Origin: Moorena sp. SS36440bin_2
Lineage (GTDB): Bacteria; Cyanobacteriota; Cyanobacteriia; Cyanobacteriales; Coleofasciculaceae
Length of the DNA: 52,840 nucleotides
Assembly: GCA_011524395.1 (NCBI GenBank)
Contig: WTKN01000117.1
Location: forward strand, 1-52,840
Direction of reading: 5' to 3'
The stretch's first letter is position 1; each line of letters begins with the position of its first letter. The position numbers were made by a program, and so were the translations under genes. This document shows positions 9,143-18,497 of the stretch, one piece after another. The notes under the pieces are model-generated. The model was not told the origin of the DNA and did no database searches. It saw only the letters and a list, made by a program, of their open reading frames with translations.

Positions 9143-9746
9143 AATCCCTTAACTGTAATTCCAGTATTGTCATTAGTTCTTGGATCATTAGTTTTTGGCA
9201 GAAGACCCCTATTACAGCCGATTGGGTTGAGGGGAGGGGATTGCCATCACCTGTAGGTTCATAACTAGTTTAGGCTCATAACTCGCTTGTAAGCACGACC
9301 TAATTACTTAGCTTCCCTCACCAGCTAAGGGTTAGACCTTCGGTTCCACGTTAAGTCAGACACCGACACCCATTGTTTATCTTAATGAAAATTTAACTTG
9401 CTGATTGTTGACTGTTGAGCCTTAACCCAAGAAAAGTTAACAGTAATATGGTGTCAACAAAACATCCGTTGCTTAAATTATTATGCAGGTTAAATTTGTA
9501 TGTGCCTGTGAGCATTAACACAACTGAGTTGTCAGTCTAATACTTCTGTGACCCTACCTCTGTTCCAGTCTTTGGACAGAGTCGCCCTGACGAACACCCT
9601 TGAGCGATGATGGAACCACTGTACTGGCACACTGTACTGGCACACCTTACTGGCACACCTTACTGGCAGTTTCACTGAGACTATGGTTCGATGACCAACA
9701 GACTCTTAATAAAGTTTAACCTAGCTTAACTTAACATAATACTTTT
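9143..9746. other. Gap without a gene, with tandem repeat
   Basis: This is upstream of the glucan synthase and so probably holds its promoter, but no convincing -35/-10 pair was identified. The only structure noted is the 13-bp tandem repeat at 9617-9668. Confidence 0.5.
9617..9668. repeat. Tandem repeat, four 13-bp units
   Basis: Two units of CACTGTACTGGCA are followed by two units of CACCTTACTGGCA. The pairwise ordering (AABB) suggests a 26-bp duplication after divergence or stepwise expansion. Confidence 0.9.
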
Positions 9747-10913
9747 TTAATTGGCGGGGGACAGGTTGGCTATTATTTCATCCTCTTGTCCTTGAACCCA
9801 ATTAGCAAAGCGCTTCGCTAGCGGTGGCACACATACCAGCGGGTTAGTAAAACCAGAAAATATATAAACTCCTTCCACACCACTGAAGGAACCAACCACT
9901 GGCAAACCAGTGTTGCTGAATGCTACTAAACAATGATGCCAGGTTCCTGGTAATTTCTCAAGAGCTGGTAGAATTTTACCCACTTGAGTACGAATTTCCG
10001 CTTCTCCTTTCTCTGGCGCTATAGTTGCCGATGGGTCACTCAGCACACGACTCAGCTGACCCATCCGTAAACTTCCATCTAAAAACTGCACTGCACCTGC
10101 ATCAAGAATGGGTGGTATTAACTCATGACCAGGCTCATCCCACAAGTGTTCAACTGACTTAGTACTGGCTTGCTGTTCCAGTTGAAACCGTTTTGTATCT
10201 GCTGGTATAACAATTGTCTGCAGCTTGATGTCAACTCTGGGAGTTTCAATCATCTCCTCATGAGTGAAATACAAGTAGACAGGAATTCCGGAAGCTTTCA
10301 GTAAGCTGCGACTGAGTCCACCAGCACAGACAACAGTGTTAGCCGTGTGGTAGGTGGCTGCAACTGTTTTGACTGCTTTGATAGCATCTGAGCTCCTTAC
10401 CAGTTCAAGCACACGAGCAATTTGGATTTCCCCCCCACAACGCCGGAAAGCTTTCAGGTAACCTTGAGTAGTCTTTCCAGGATGAATATGCCCATGACGG
10501 ACGGTAAAAGCTCCTGCGATCGCATTTCGATTGAGTAGGGGTTCGAGGGCACAAGCGTCCTCCACACTCACCCAAGTTGGGGGAGTAGCAAAACGGGCAT
10601 AATCTGCTGCCAATTGTTCAAAGTCATCTTTGAAGTCAATGGTCAGCAATAAGTCTAATTCCCGGAACTGGGTATCTGTTTCTAATTCCTCAGATAAATT
10701 TTGATAAATTTCTCTAGCTTCCTGACATAGCACTCGAGTTAACCTTGATTTTCCTGACCAATAGCCAAGACCACCATAGCTATAGCGAGTTGCTCCCTCT
10801 AGGGTAGGATGTTGCTCCAAAATCAGAACACTCAAACCCTGGCGACACAATTCGTACCCAAGTGCTGCTCCAGTAATGCCACCACCAACGATAATCCAGT
10901 CATATACTTTCAT
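9747..10913 (-). CDS. FAD-dependent oxidoreductase (DAO family)
   Basis: This is a 388-residue D-amino-acid-oxidase/glycine-oxidase superfamily protein. The N-terminal Rossmann dinucleotide fold is clear: WIIVGGGITGAALGYELC, with GxGxxG and an acidic end at ILEQ. The C-terminal GVEGVYIFSGFTNPLVCVPP segment is the FAD-contacting region of the family. Substrate specificity cannot be read; candidates are glycine, sarcosine or other secondary amines. It is 35 bases from dgkA on the same strand, so the two may be cotranscribed. No signal peptide; cytoplasmic. Confidence 0.85.
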   Translation of the reverse strand: MKVYDWIIVGGGITGAALGYELCRQGLSVLILEQHPTLEGATRYSYGGLGYWSGKSRLTRVLCQEAREIYQNLSEELETDTQFRELDLLLTIDFKDDFEQLAADYARFATPPTWVSVEDACALEPLLNRNAIAGAFTVRHGHIHPGKTTQGYLKAFRRCGGEIQIARVLELVRSSDAIKAVKTVAATYHTANTVVCAGGLSRSLLKASGIPVYLYFTHEEMIETPRVDIKLQTIVIPADTKRFQLEQQASTKSVEHLWDEPGHELIPPILDAGAVQFLDGSLRMGQLSRVLSDPSATIAPEKGEAEIRTQVGKILPALEKLPGTWHHCLVAFSNTGLPVVGSFSGVEGVYIFSGFTNPLVCVPPLAKRFANWVQGQEDEIIANLSPAN

Positions 10914-10948
10914 CGTATAGTCGCATATTGTATAGTCTAATTGGGTGT

Positions 10949-11467
10949 TTAGCCCAAAACTGACTCAATTCTACTGATTAGGGGTGGGAGTAGCAGGGAA
11001 CCGGCTACAAAAATAGCAGTTATCGCTGAGATCAGCACTGCACCAGCCGCACAATCTTTAGCAATTTTAGCAAGTTCATGGTAAGTCTGTTTAACAGTTA
11101 GATCTACGACCGATTCAATAGCTGTATTTAACATCTCCATAGCCATGACTAGCCCAGTGGTTAGCCCAATCACAGCCAGTTCTACGAGGGGTATTTGTAA
11201 AAAAATGCCCAAGGTAATGGCTAGAGTGCCAATGACTGTATGGATCCGGAAGTTACGTTGGGAGAGAAAGGCATAGCGAACCCCAGCCCAGGCATATTTG
11301 AAGCTAATCATTAATGTCGGAGCAATTCGCCAAGCCAAATCTCGCTTAGGTTTGACTTTGGAGTCAGAGTATTGGGGTACTGGTACAATAGATAGCTCTT
11401 GAGTCATTGGCAAGGTATTAGACACGAGAAACTGAGTTTGATATGATTCGGCCTTTGGTAACACCAT
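10949..11467 (-). CDS. dgkA: Diacylglycerol kinase (DgkA family)
   Basis: This small integral-membrane kinase phosphorylates diacylglycerol (or undecaprenol in some bacteria) using ATP. The family signature is EMLNTAIESVVDL with the conserved E, N and E. Three TM helices are visible (around NFRIHTVIGTLAITLGIFLQ, LAVIGLTTGLVMAMEML and GAVLISAITAIFVAGSLLL). At 172 residues it has a cyanobacterial N-terminal extension of ~45 residues before the core; an internal ATG (MTQELSIVPV) could be the true start. ybeY lies just upstream on the same strand, an order common in cyanobacteria. Confidence 0.9.
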   Translation of the reverse strand: MVLPKAESYQTQFLVSNTLPMTQELSIVPVPQYSDSKVKPKRDLAWRIAPTLMISFKYAWAGVRYAFLSQRNFRIHTVIGTLAITLGIFLQIPLVELAVIGLTTGLVMAMEMLNTAIESVVDLTVKQTYHELAKIAKDCAAGAVLISAITAIFVAGSLLLPPLISRIESVLG

Positions 11468-11575
11468 TTATCGGTTCAGGGATAGGTCTTGGGTATACCT
11501 TCATCTTTCCCATATGGGGTAGGACGATTAACCTTTAGGGATATACTCAAAAGTACACCAGACTTCTAGGAATCA

Positions 11576-12094
11576 TTATGAAAGACCTACCCTCTGAAGT
11601 AGAGTCTCCTGCTGATCCAGCATTCTCACTAGACTTTCCTCATCCGGATGATCCCATCCTAGAAGGTGAAGTAAGCCATGGGTGGCCAGCCAGGCTAGTT
11701 CCGTGGATAGAGAATGCCCCTGCTGTTTAGCCTGTTGAACAGCAGTATCTACCGAAATCACGATATCACCCAAGTATAGAGGCACCGATAATTGCTTTTG
11801 AGGTGATAACTTAGGTGAGTCTACCTCTAAAGCTGCAAACGCAAGTACATCTGTAGGCTGATTTTTTTGGCGGTACTGGAAATTAAGTGCCTGAATTTCA
11901 CTATTGTCGGTAAGGCGAAGACTCAATTCGTAGCTCTGGGCTTCCGGTAAATCCGGTCCGAGGGCAACTAGCCATTGGTCAAACCAGCTTTCCCAAGTGT
12001 GGAGGGAAATTGGGCTGCTGGATTGGCTAGTAATGGTTTCAGCGAAATTTGAGATATTAAAGAAACAATCCTGTACACTCAATTCAAACTTCAC
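11576..12094 (-). CDS. ybeY: Endoribonuclease YbeY (rRNA maturation factor)
   Basis: This is a metal-dependent single-strand endoribonuclease acting in 16S rRNA 3' processing and ribosome quality control. The zinc motif [11 protein letters not shown] (three His) is intact near the C-terminus. The longest frame starts at a TTG (12107-12109). The GTG at 12092-12094 is preferred because GGAG lies 9 bases before it and the protein then begins MKFELSVQD as in relatives. It lies 108 bases upstream of dgkA on the same strand. Confidence 0.92.
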   Translation of the reverse strand: MKFELSVQDCFFNISNFAETITSQSSSPISLHTWESWFDQWLVALGPDLPEAQSYELSLRLTDNSEIQALNFQYRQKNQPTDVLAFAALEVDSPKLSPQKQLSVPLYLGDIVISVDTAVQQAKQQGHSLSTELAWLATHGLLHLLGWDHPDEESLVRMLDQQETLLQRVGLS

Positions 12095-12112
12095 ACTCAG
12101 TTTCTCCAAAGC

Positions 12113-12162
12113 GATGCAGCGGCGACCTGTGGAGGTTACCCAAGACCGCGCTGCATCAAGAC
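12113..12162. repeat. GATGCAGC...GCTGCATC palindromic repeat
   Basis: The sequence opens with CGATGCAGCGGCG, has an inner GGAGGTTACCC, and closes with CGCGCTGCATCAAG. It is one of several copies of a hairpin family also seen at about 22797, 35425 and 46638-46730. Confidence 0.7.
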
Positions 12163-12331
12163 AAGGCTTGGCTACCAGTAGGGTAACCTACTGCAGTCAC
12201 CTAGCCGATTGGCTAGGTCTCGGCTTCCTTAAACATTGGTCTACCACTATCCTTACTGTTCGCTGACTCTTGCTCTCTTCTTTGAGATAGCTGTCAAAAG
12301 TAAGTTTAACTAAACTTAAGAAACTCTTTAA

Positions 12332-12547
12332 CTAACGGGTTAGGTAGGCAAGACCCACCATTAAGGCCAATAAACCAGAAACGGTGAGGAAAAAGTGCCT
12401 CAGGGATTTACCTCCCTTGCGCACCATATTGCGCATGGCTAACTTGGTGTAACTAGGCTTAGGTTCACTTGAACCGCTATCGACTGGGGCTGTAGTTGTA
12501 TCCAGACCTTGTTCTGGCTGTTGGGTTTGTGAAGGTGGGTTGCTCAT
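12332..12547 (-). CDS. DUF3285 small membrane protein
   Basis: This cyanobacteria-specific protein of about 71 residues has a polar Pro/Ser-rich N-terminus. Its conserved core is KLAMRNMVRKGGKSLRHFFL, followed by one TM helix ending GLAYLTR. The ATG at 12545-12547 is preferred to the TTG three codons upstream. Function unknown; the position between prfB and ybeY is common in cyanobacterial genomes. It probably sits in the inner or thylakoid membrane. Confidence 0.85.
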   Translation of the reverse strand: MSNPPSQTQQPEQGLDTTTAPVDSGSSEPKPSYTKLAMRNMVRKGGKSLRHFFLTVSGLLALMVGLAYLTR

Positions 12548-12790
12548 CGAACACAAGTACTCTACGTAATAATTGATTGGCTGATTTTAATCTAACAGCA
12601 GACTTAACAATTGTTACTAGGATTAACCCAGAAACTTTAGCTGTAGCCTGCTTTCTCAATGCACCCTAGACATAAGGCTAGTTTGTTGCCAAATTTTGCC
12701 TAATTCCTGCTTACTTGAAACTTGAGCACTGACTATTGGTCAGTAACAATCAACGAACTTTGACAATCACTAATGACCAATCATTAGTGA

Positions 12791-13901
12791 TTAGTTAGTT
12801 AACTGATTTTCTTGACGCAGATACGCTTCAATGAATAAGTCAATATTACCATCAACGACATCATTAACTGCTGTGGTTTCCACACTAGTGCGCAGATCTT
12901 TCACCATCTGGTAAGGATGAAACACATAATTTCTAATTTGGTTTCCCCAAGCCGCTTCCACCATGTCCCCTCGAATTTCGGCAATTTCTTGAGCTCGTTG
13001 CTCCTCAGCAATCACCAGTAGCTTAGCTTTCAGCAGTACTAAGGCTTTTTCTTTGTTTTGCAATTGAGAACGCTCCTGGGTACAGCGCACAGCCAGGCCG
13101 GTAGGAATATGGACAATCCGCACGGCAGTTTCTACCTTATTGACGTTTTGCCCTCCCTTACCACCAGCACGGGAGGTGGTAATTTCTAAATCCTTCTCGG
13201 GGATTTCCAGCTCAACGGTATTATCCACCGCAGGCATCACTTCTACTCCAGCAAAACTAGTCTGTCGCTTACCGTTAGCATTAAACGGGGAAATTCTAAC
13301 CAGTCGATGAGTACCTTTCTCCGCTTTCAGGTAACCATAGGCGCGGAGTCCGTCTATTTCCAGAGTTGCAGACTTAATCCCAGCTTCATCCCCTGGGGAA
13401 ATTTCCGCTAGGTGGGCTTTATAACCATGGTTCTCTGCCCAACGGGTGTACATGCGCAGTAATATGTCAGCCCAATCTTGGGCATCGGTTCCACCAGCCC
13501 CCGCATTGATGGTGAGGACAGCACCTAATGCGTCGTAGGTACCAGATAAAAGCTGTTCCAATTCCCAGCGATCCAGTTCTTTATTCAGCTGAGTCAAGTT
13601 GGTTTGAGCTTCTGCAAACAGTGCCTCATCGGTTTCTAGTTCTAGCAACTCCAAGATTGCTTTAGTGTCTTCCAAACTGGATTGCCACTGTTTATAGCGT
13701 TGGAGGTTAGATTTTAGGTCGTTGAGTTGTTGAAGGATCTGTTGAGCTGACTTTTGATCATCCCAAAAATCCGGTTGAGCTGCCAGCTGCTCTAAATCTT
13801 GAATTTTGGCATTCAGAGCAGCAATGTCAAAGATAGTCCTGGGTTTTACCCAGGCGCTCCGACAAGATTTCAACTGCCCGTTTCTGGTCTACGGTTTCCA
13901 T
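12791..13901 (-). CDS. prfB: Peptide chain release factor 2, programmed +1 frameshift
   Basis: RF2 terminates translation at UGA and UAA. The frame from 13873 lacks the true N-terminus. A 24-codon frame starts at ATG 13899-13901 ([20 protein letters not shown]) and runs to CTT followed by TGA at 13827-13829. The sequence AGGACTATCTTTGAC reproduces the classic RF2 slippery site: an SD-like AGGA, CUU, then UGA C. Slipping +1 joins it to [14 protein letters not shown] and on to the end, giving 369 residues. The specificity motif SPF ([10 protein letters not shown]) and catalytic GGQ ([11 protein letters not shown]) are intact. Expression is thus autoregulated by RF2 level. The start with frameshift is supported by both sequence and family knowledge. 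Confidence 0.95.
13826..13840 (-). promoter_or_regulatory. RF2 programmed frameshift site
   Basis: On the minus strand the site reads AGGACTATCTTTGAC. CUU is codon 24, the in-frame UGA is 13827-13829, and AGGA three bases upstream of CUU acts as the internal Shine-Dalgarno stimulator. This matches the known E. coli site except for a weaker SD. Confidence 0.93.
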
Positions 13902-13984
13902 AATGGTTAAATCCTTTACAACATCATTATAACACCACCAGGGGGTCTTATTGATTTTAATTATGTATACATTTAAACTACAGT

Positions 13985-14167
13985 TTAGTATAAACTAGCC
14001 CTAGCCCCGATGGGATCATCGCAATGTAAAATTACCCCGTCAGCATCTACTGAAGAAGTATGGTGTTGATTTATTTTAGCAAAATCGACGATTGTTCTAT
14101 ATCCTAAGTATCCCCGAATTGTTGTTGCTAAAATTATGATAAAGAATACGATCAATAAGGAATGCAT
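13985..14167 (-). CDS. Small membrane peptide, hypothetical
   Basis: Starting at the ATG of MHSLLIVFFIIILATTIRGY, the frame gives 60 residues with one N-terminal TM helix and a short polar tail. AGGA lies 3 bases before the ATG, rather close. There is no family recognition. It may be a real single-pass peptide or chance. Confidence 0.35.
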   Translation of the reverse strand: MHSLLIVFFIIILATTIRGYLGYRTIVDFAKINQHHTSSVDADGVILHCDDPIGARASLY

Positions 14168-14404
14168 TATTCCTAGGTTGCTGCCCAAATGATTTACTTA
14201 TTATAGTCAATAAACTATACTATTCATATTTAAAATTATTTGATCAAACTCGACGTTCTCTATCATTCTATACCGAGACTATATCGAGGATATTGCCATC
14301 GGTTTAAGTAGATATACCCGACGATAGAACAGCCCTGCCCTAGTCCCTACTCCCATTAACCCAAGAGCAAATTATCTCAACCAATTGAGAATTGCTAGAT
14401 GATA

Positions 14405-15496
14405 TCATAACGCCTTCTCGTCCAGGTCAGAGAATAACTCCAGCAGTTTTTGAGTATAAGGAAGCAACAGGTACATCTGATCTGACTCTACACGAGCCTT
14501 TAGTTCATCCACCAGTAACTTCAACATTTTTTCGGCCAGTTTCCAACTTACGTCTACACTAGGAAATACCAGTAAACACAACGGCAACAGTTCCTGTTCT
14601 ATTGATGCCATATTCCCTTCCAAAGCACATAGCCATAGGTAACCCTGGAACATTTCTAAATCTCTGATAGTGGAAGTCTTTATTCCTAGATCGTCCAGCC
14701 CTCCCCGACGGCTAAAATGACCAGAGTGCAATTCCCCTGTGCGTTGGTAGACAATCTGAGCAATATCCTGACTAGCAGGTAAGACTTGTTCGACTAAGGC
14801 TAAGGTAGGTGAGTTAAAATCATGCAAAGCCGCTGCATTACAGATTCGTTGCCAGGGGATAGAAACTTGCTCCTCCACAAACTTAAAGTAGGGACTTAGC
14901 AAGATTTGTTCTGGCAATGTCAGCCGATTGAGTACTAACTTAGTGCTGAAGTGAAACTGTGTGGTAACAAAACCAATGGCTCTACGGTCTTTTGCTGATA
15001 TATGTTGCTCCCGCATTTGCCGCAATACAGGTTCGAGAGAGGTGGCTAGCTTTTCTATGGCTGGCAATTCTAGCGCTACCATTGTCCACGGGCTAGATAA
15101 ATCTGTGAAGAAATTAATTGTCTCTCCTAGTCGTATTGCTGCCATTAAACTAGGATTCGGCGATTGCTCTTGGTAAATTTCCAGTACCTTTTGGTAAACG
15201 GAGCAAACAAATTCAGCAATTCGCTTAGCCTCGGTCAAATTAACCACATTAGGAATATACGAGAACATAGCATCTGTTTTAATTCCCGCACACTCACAAT
15301 TAATTTGGATTAAACGGTGTAACTTGGTAACTGTTTGAGTGCGCCCCTTTCTAGAAGCAACGTCTAGCAAATCAGAAATCTTTAAAACATCATTATTTTT
15401 AGCGATAATTGATAAATCTGGTACATAGCGATTTGACCAAAAATTGACTAAGCGCTCAACCGATGTTTTGTTGAATCTTGGAGTATTGATCAGCAA
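14405..15496 (-). CDS. Conserved-looking all-helical hypothetical protein
   Basis: The 363 residues are almost entirely predicted helix, with no TM segment and no signal peptide. The start is a TTG (15494-15496) preceded by GAGG with an 8-base gap, a good site. Features such as TQFHFSTKLVLNRLTLPEQI and HSGHFSRRGGLDDLGIKTST look conserved rather than random, but I cannot name a family. It stands alone between two gaps on the minus strand. Cytoplasmic scaffold or regulatory roles are possible; nothing supports one over another. Confidence 0.7.
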   Translation of the reverse strand: MLINTPRFNKTSVERLVNFWSNRYVPDLSIIAKNNDVLKISDLLDVASRKGRTQTVTKLHRLIQINCECAGIKTDAMFSYIPNVVNLTEAKRIAEFVCSVYQKVLEIYQEQSPNPSLMAAIRLGETINFFTDLSSPWTMVALELPAIEKLATSLEPVLRQMREQHISAKDRRAIGFVTTQFHFSTKLVLNRLTLPEQILLSPYFKFVEEQVSIPWQRICNAAALHDFNSPTLALVEQVLPASQDIAQIVYQRTGELHSGHFSRRGGLDDLGIKTSTIRDLEMFQGYLWLCALEGNMASIEQELLPLCLLVFPSVDVSWKLAEKMLKLLVDELKARVESDQMYLLLPYTQKLLELFSDLDEKAL

Positions 15497-16322
15497 AGCT
15501 TTTTCCTCGGATGTCTAAAAAAATGTTTCTATAATCCTTTTACTTAAATTTTTAATTGTGGCGTTAAATCCAACAATTAATTGTGAAAGCTTTTAAAAAG
15601 CTGTAGAGCACTCCATGACAACTAATAGCAAATACCAATTATTCGGTAGATTTACAACAAATAAATCCCCTGAATAATAGGTAATGGCTAGGGAATAATT
15701 AGTAATGAGGAATTGGTAATGGGTAATGGCTAATGGGTAATTGGTGATTTGAGTAGGTGCATCCCATTGTCAGAGAAAGAAAATTTTGTCAGAGGAGGCC
15801 AGGAAAATTGCGGAGGTTCCAACCGATGAGTAAAATCTCCGCCAGTTTCATTTTCCTCATCTTCCCCATCTGGGTGCATCTCATATTTGTAAAAAAGTGG
15901 CGTAGGGTGTGTTAGGGACGGGCTCGCCAAGACACAAGCCATAGCAAGTGTTAGGTTGCTGCCCGTAACGCACCACCACGTCAAATAGCATCCATTGAGA
16001 TGCACCCCCCCATCTGCCCCATCTTCTGCAAACAGATTCCCTTGAATTGCCCTCACTTATTTAGTGTTCGTATTATTTATACACATGATAAACGTGATTC
16101 ATTATATTTATGTAAATATTTATTAAAGTTTATTTAAAAAATAATACAATTATAAAATATAGCAAGATAGCGTTTATAAATGATTTGTAAACGCAAAACT
16201 ATCTGAAAGTCTTAGTTAAAGACTGTGCTTGTTTCACAAATCAAATGGAAACACTATCGCCAAATTAACAACTGATATCATGTCTGGTGACTAATTAACA
16301 GTTACCAATTACCTGTTACCAA
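15497..16322. other. Gap with low-complexity and hairpin repeats
   Basis: Bases 15683-15748 carry GGTAATTGG/GGTAATGG heptamer-like repeats. Around 15902-15985 there is a GTAGGGTGTGTTAGG ... CGTAACGCACCACC inverted pair, a frequent cyanobacterial element that recurs in altered form at 20933-21009. Bases 16060-16260 are AT-rich. The minus frame at 15730-16056 spans these repeats and is not accepted as a gene. Confidence 0.5.
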
Positions 16323-17108
16323 TTATCCAGTAAAGGTTTTCAGTAGTAACAATTGTGCTAACTCGCAAAAGCCTTCAGATTCTTTAGCATAAGTCACATA
16401 AGCTGGCTTATGAGTCAAATAACTCGTGTAGTCTAAGACATTAGCCACCCCTACTGATAAGGGAAACTTGCTGGTATCAAACATAGACTCATCATTAGGA
16501 CTCTCGCCAACGGTCATAATATCCTCTGGTTTGAGTTGGGGAAAGTGTCTGGTTAACACTTGCAGCAAGCCTGTTCCTTTATCTTGCTCGATTGGCTTAA
16601 TATGGCACTGAACTGTACTGTAAGTGAAGCCCCAACCCTGTTGTTGACAGAGTTCTGCCAGGGTTTGTAATTGGACAAAGGCTAGTCCTCTAACATCAAA
16701 TGTCCAATCCGTCAACCGAAAGCGGTTATCCACAGATTCTTGTAGCTGGGGAAATTGAGCTTTTAGGACTTGAAAGGTGTGATTGAGACTCTCGCGATGC
16801 TGAGTTATATCCTCAATAGGGGTTAAGGTTTCTGGGATTTGACTATCTTTGGGGAAATATATACCGCCATTTTCTGCGATCGCTCCCATCACTGGCAGAT
16901 AAGTTTTCAGACCATGGACCCAGCCAGCGGAACGACCTGTAATCAGCAACACTTGGATTCCTGTCTTGGTCAATTCTTCTATGGCATGGAATAAGGAGGA
17001 AGTAAATTTGCCACTCAGGGTTAGGGTGCCATCAATATCGGTAGCAATTAAACTAATACTTTCAAAGCGATTATTCTCAAAAGCCTCAGACAGAGGTGCA
17101 AGGGACAT
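16323..17108 (-). CDS. HAD-superfamily sugar-phosphatase-like hydrolase
   Basis: This is a 261-residue Cof/MPGP-type HAD hydrolase. Motif I is ATDIDGTLT (nucleophile and acid Asp), motif II LLITGRS, motif III a Lys in HIKPIEQDKGTG and motif IV VGESPNDESMF. The insertion between motifs II and III is the C2-type cap that selects sugar phosphates. It probably dephosphorylates a sugar phosphate in the cytoplasm. The exact substrate is unknown. Normal length. Confidence 0.85.
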   Translation of the reverse strand: MSLAPLSEAFENNRFESISLIATDIDGTLTLSGKFTSSLFHAIEELTKTGIQVLLITGRSAGWVHGLKTYLPVMGAIAENGGIYFPKDSQIPETLTPIEDITQHRESLNHTFQVLKAQFPQLQESVDNRFRLTDWTFDVRGLAFVQLQTLAELCQQQGWGFTYSTVQCHIKPIEQDKGTGLLQVLTRHFPQLKPEDIMTVGESPNDESMFDTSKFPLSVGVANVLDYTSYLTHKPAYVTYAKESEGFCELAQLLLLKTFTG

Positions 17109-17334
17109 AAAATTATAGGAACTTCCAGCTAATCATTCACCGAATGTCATACTAAACCCTGGGATGACAGTTTGACTGAGGAAAAGTTGATTAAGTTTTA
17201 GGAAATTTTAGCCGAATGTGAGTTTACTCTCCAGCGCGAGCGCGATCATATGGGCTGATTATAATTTCTCAAGTTCCTAATAGACAAGGGATTCTCGTGA
17301 TTGGGCTGATCAAAATCTGGCTTCAACTGTTCAA

Positions 17335-18177
17335 CTATTGATGCTGACTGCCACTTGGCATAATTGCTTTGCTAAGTTTAGCGTCACGCAGGTTAGCCTG
17401 GTTGAGGTTAGCATCAATTAAAACAGCTTCAATCAATATTGCCTCGCTAAGATTCGACCAACACAGGTTAGCTCGGTATAAATTAGCCTTAGTGAGATTA
17501 GCAGCATGGAGAATTGTCCAACTCATCCTTGCTCCTCTGAGATTCGCATCCGTTAGGATAGTGTTTCTCATGGTGCAGCCACTTGCTATGGCACCACTCA
17601 AGTCTGCTTGATTGAGATTGGCCTTAGTCAAGTTGGCTCCATTGAGTAGGGTATGGGACAAATTCGCCCCCATCAGATTCGCTTCGATCAGAATAGAGTT
17701 GTTGAGGGATGCTCCCTCTAAAATCGCTCCGTCCAAAAGGGCTTGGGAAAGCTTGGCTCGGTTTAAGGATGTGCTAATCAGTTTTGCCTGACTCAAGTTA
17801 GCATCCTGGAGAATTGCCTCACTCAGAATTGCTTCACTGAGATTAGCTTTACTGAGATTGACTCCAATCAGGCGGCAACTGCGTAGATTGGCATTACTCA
17901 AGTTAGCCTTGGCTAGATTTGCTTGACTGAGGTTACTAACAATTAGGTTGGCTTCACACAGGTCACTTCCTTGTAGATTTGCACCAGATAAATTCGCTTC
18001 TCGCAGATTGACACCTTTAAGGATAGCGCCCTTGAGACAACTCTGGCTGAGATTAGCACGTCGTAGGTTAGCTTGGCTCAGGTTGACTCCCGCCAAAGAT
18101 ACTCCCTGTAGATTAGCTTCTGGAAAGTCTCGTTTTCCAGAAGCATATCGCTTCAATAATTCTGCCCCATCCATCAT
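17335..18177 (-). CDS. Pentapeptide-repeat protein
   Basis: Nearly all 280 residues are A(N/D)Lxx pentapeptides (for example ANLRRANLSQ, ANLSGANLQG), predicted to form a right-handed quadrilateral beta-helix. A non-repeat cap of about 18 residues (MMDGAELLKRYASGKRDF) precedes them. A strong SD (AAGGAATT) precedes two adjacent ATGs. Such proteins are abundant in cyanobacteria and their function is mostly unknown. There is no signal peptide, so it is likely cytoplasmic. Confidence 0.9.
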   Translation of the reverse strand: MMDGAELLKRYASGKRDFPEANLQGVSLAGVNLSQANLRRANLSQSCLKGAILKGVNLREANLSGANLQGSDLCEANLIVSNLSQANLAKANLSNANLRSCRLIGVNLSKANLSEAILSEAILQDANLSQAKLISTSLNRAKLSQALLDGAILEGASLNNSILIEANLMGANLSHTLLNGANLTKANLNQADLSGAIASGCTMRNTILTDANLRGARMSWTILHAANLTKANLYRANLCWSNLSEAILIEAVLIDANLNQANLRDAKLSKAIMPSGSQHQ

Positions 18178-18497
18178 AATTCCTTTAATATTGACAACTA
18201 ATCAGCTACGTGGTTCTGCTATATGGCATCTAATATGAATTATTATTGCTAGAATATGCTAGCTTTATTTGCCAAAGTGCCAGCAAAAAGCGCAATGATA
18301 GTGTAATCGTTTATTAGTCAGATAATGAAATATTAGGGAGTAGACAAGAGGCAAGAGGCAATAGGCAATAGGCAAGAGCCAAGAGACAAGAGGCAAGAGG
18401 CAATAGGCAATAGGCAAGAGGGAGTTATGATAGCTAATTTTGATAGCTAAATCTAAAATCTCTGATAGAGACTCTAACCTTTGAGGGGAACATATCC
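18178..18497. repeat. Gap with heptamer-like tandem repeat (STRR type)
   Basis: Bases 18344-18421 are built from degenerate AGGCAAG/AGGCAAT heptamers, matching the short tandemly repeated sequences known from filamentous cyanobacteria. The ilvD promoter must lie in this gap, but no clear pair of boxes was seen. Confidence 0.75.

Noticed and set aside
15730-16056. 108-residue minus-strand frame
   Set aside because: It runs through low-complexity and inverted repeats, has no SD and no domain.
18344-18421. CRISPR-like array
   Set aside because: The repeats are contiguous degenerate heptamers without spacers.
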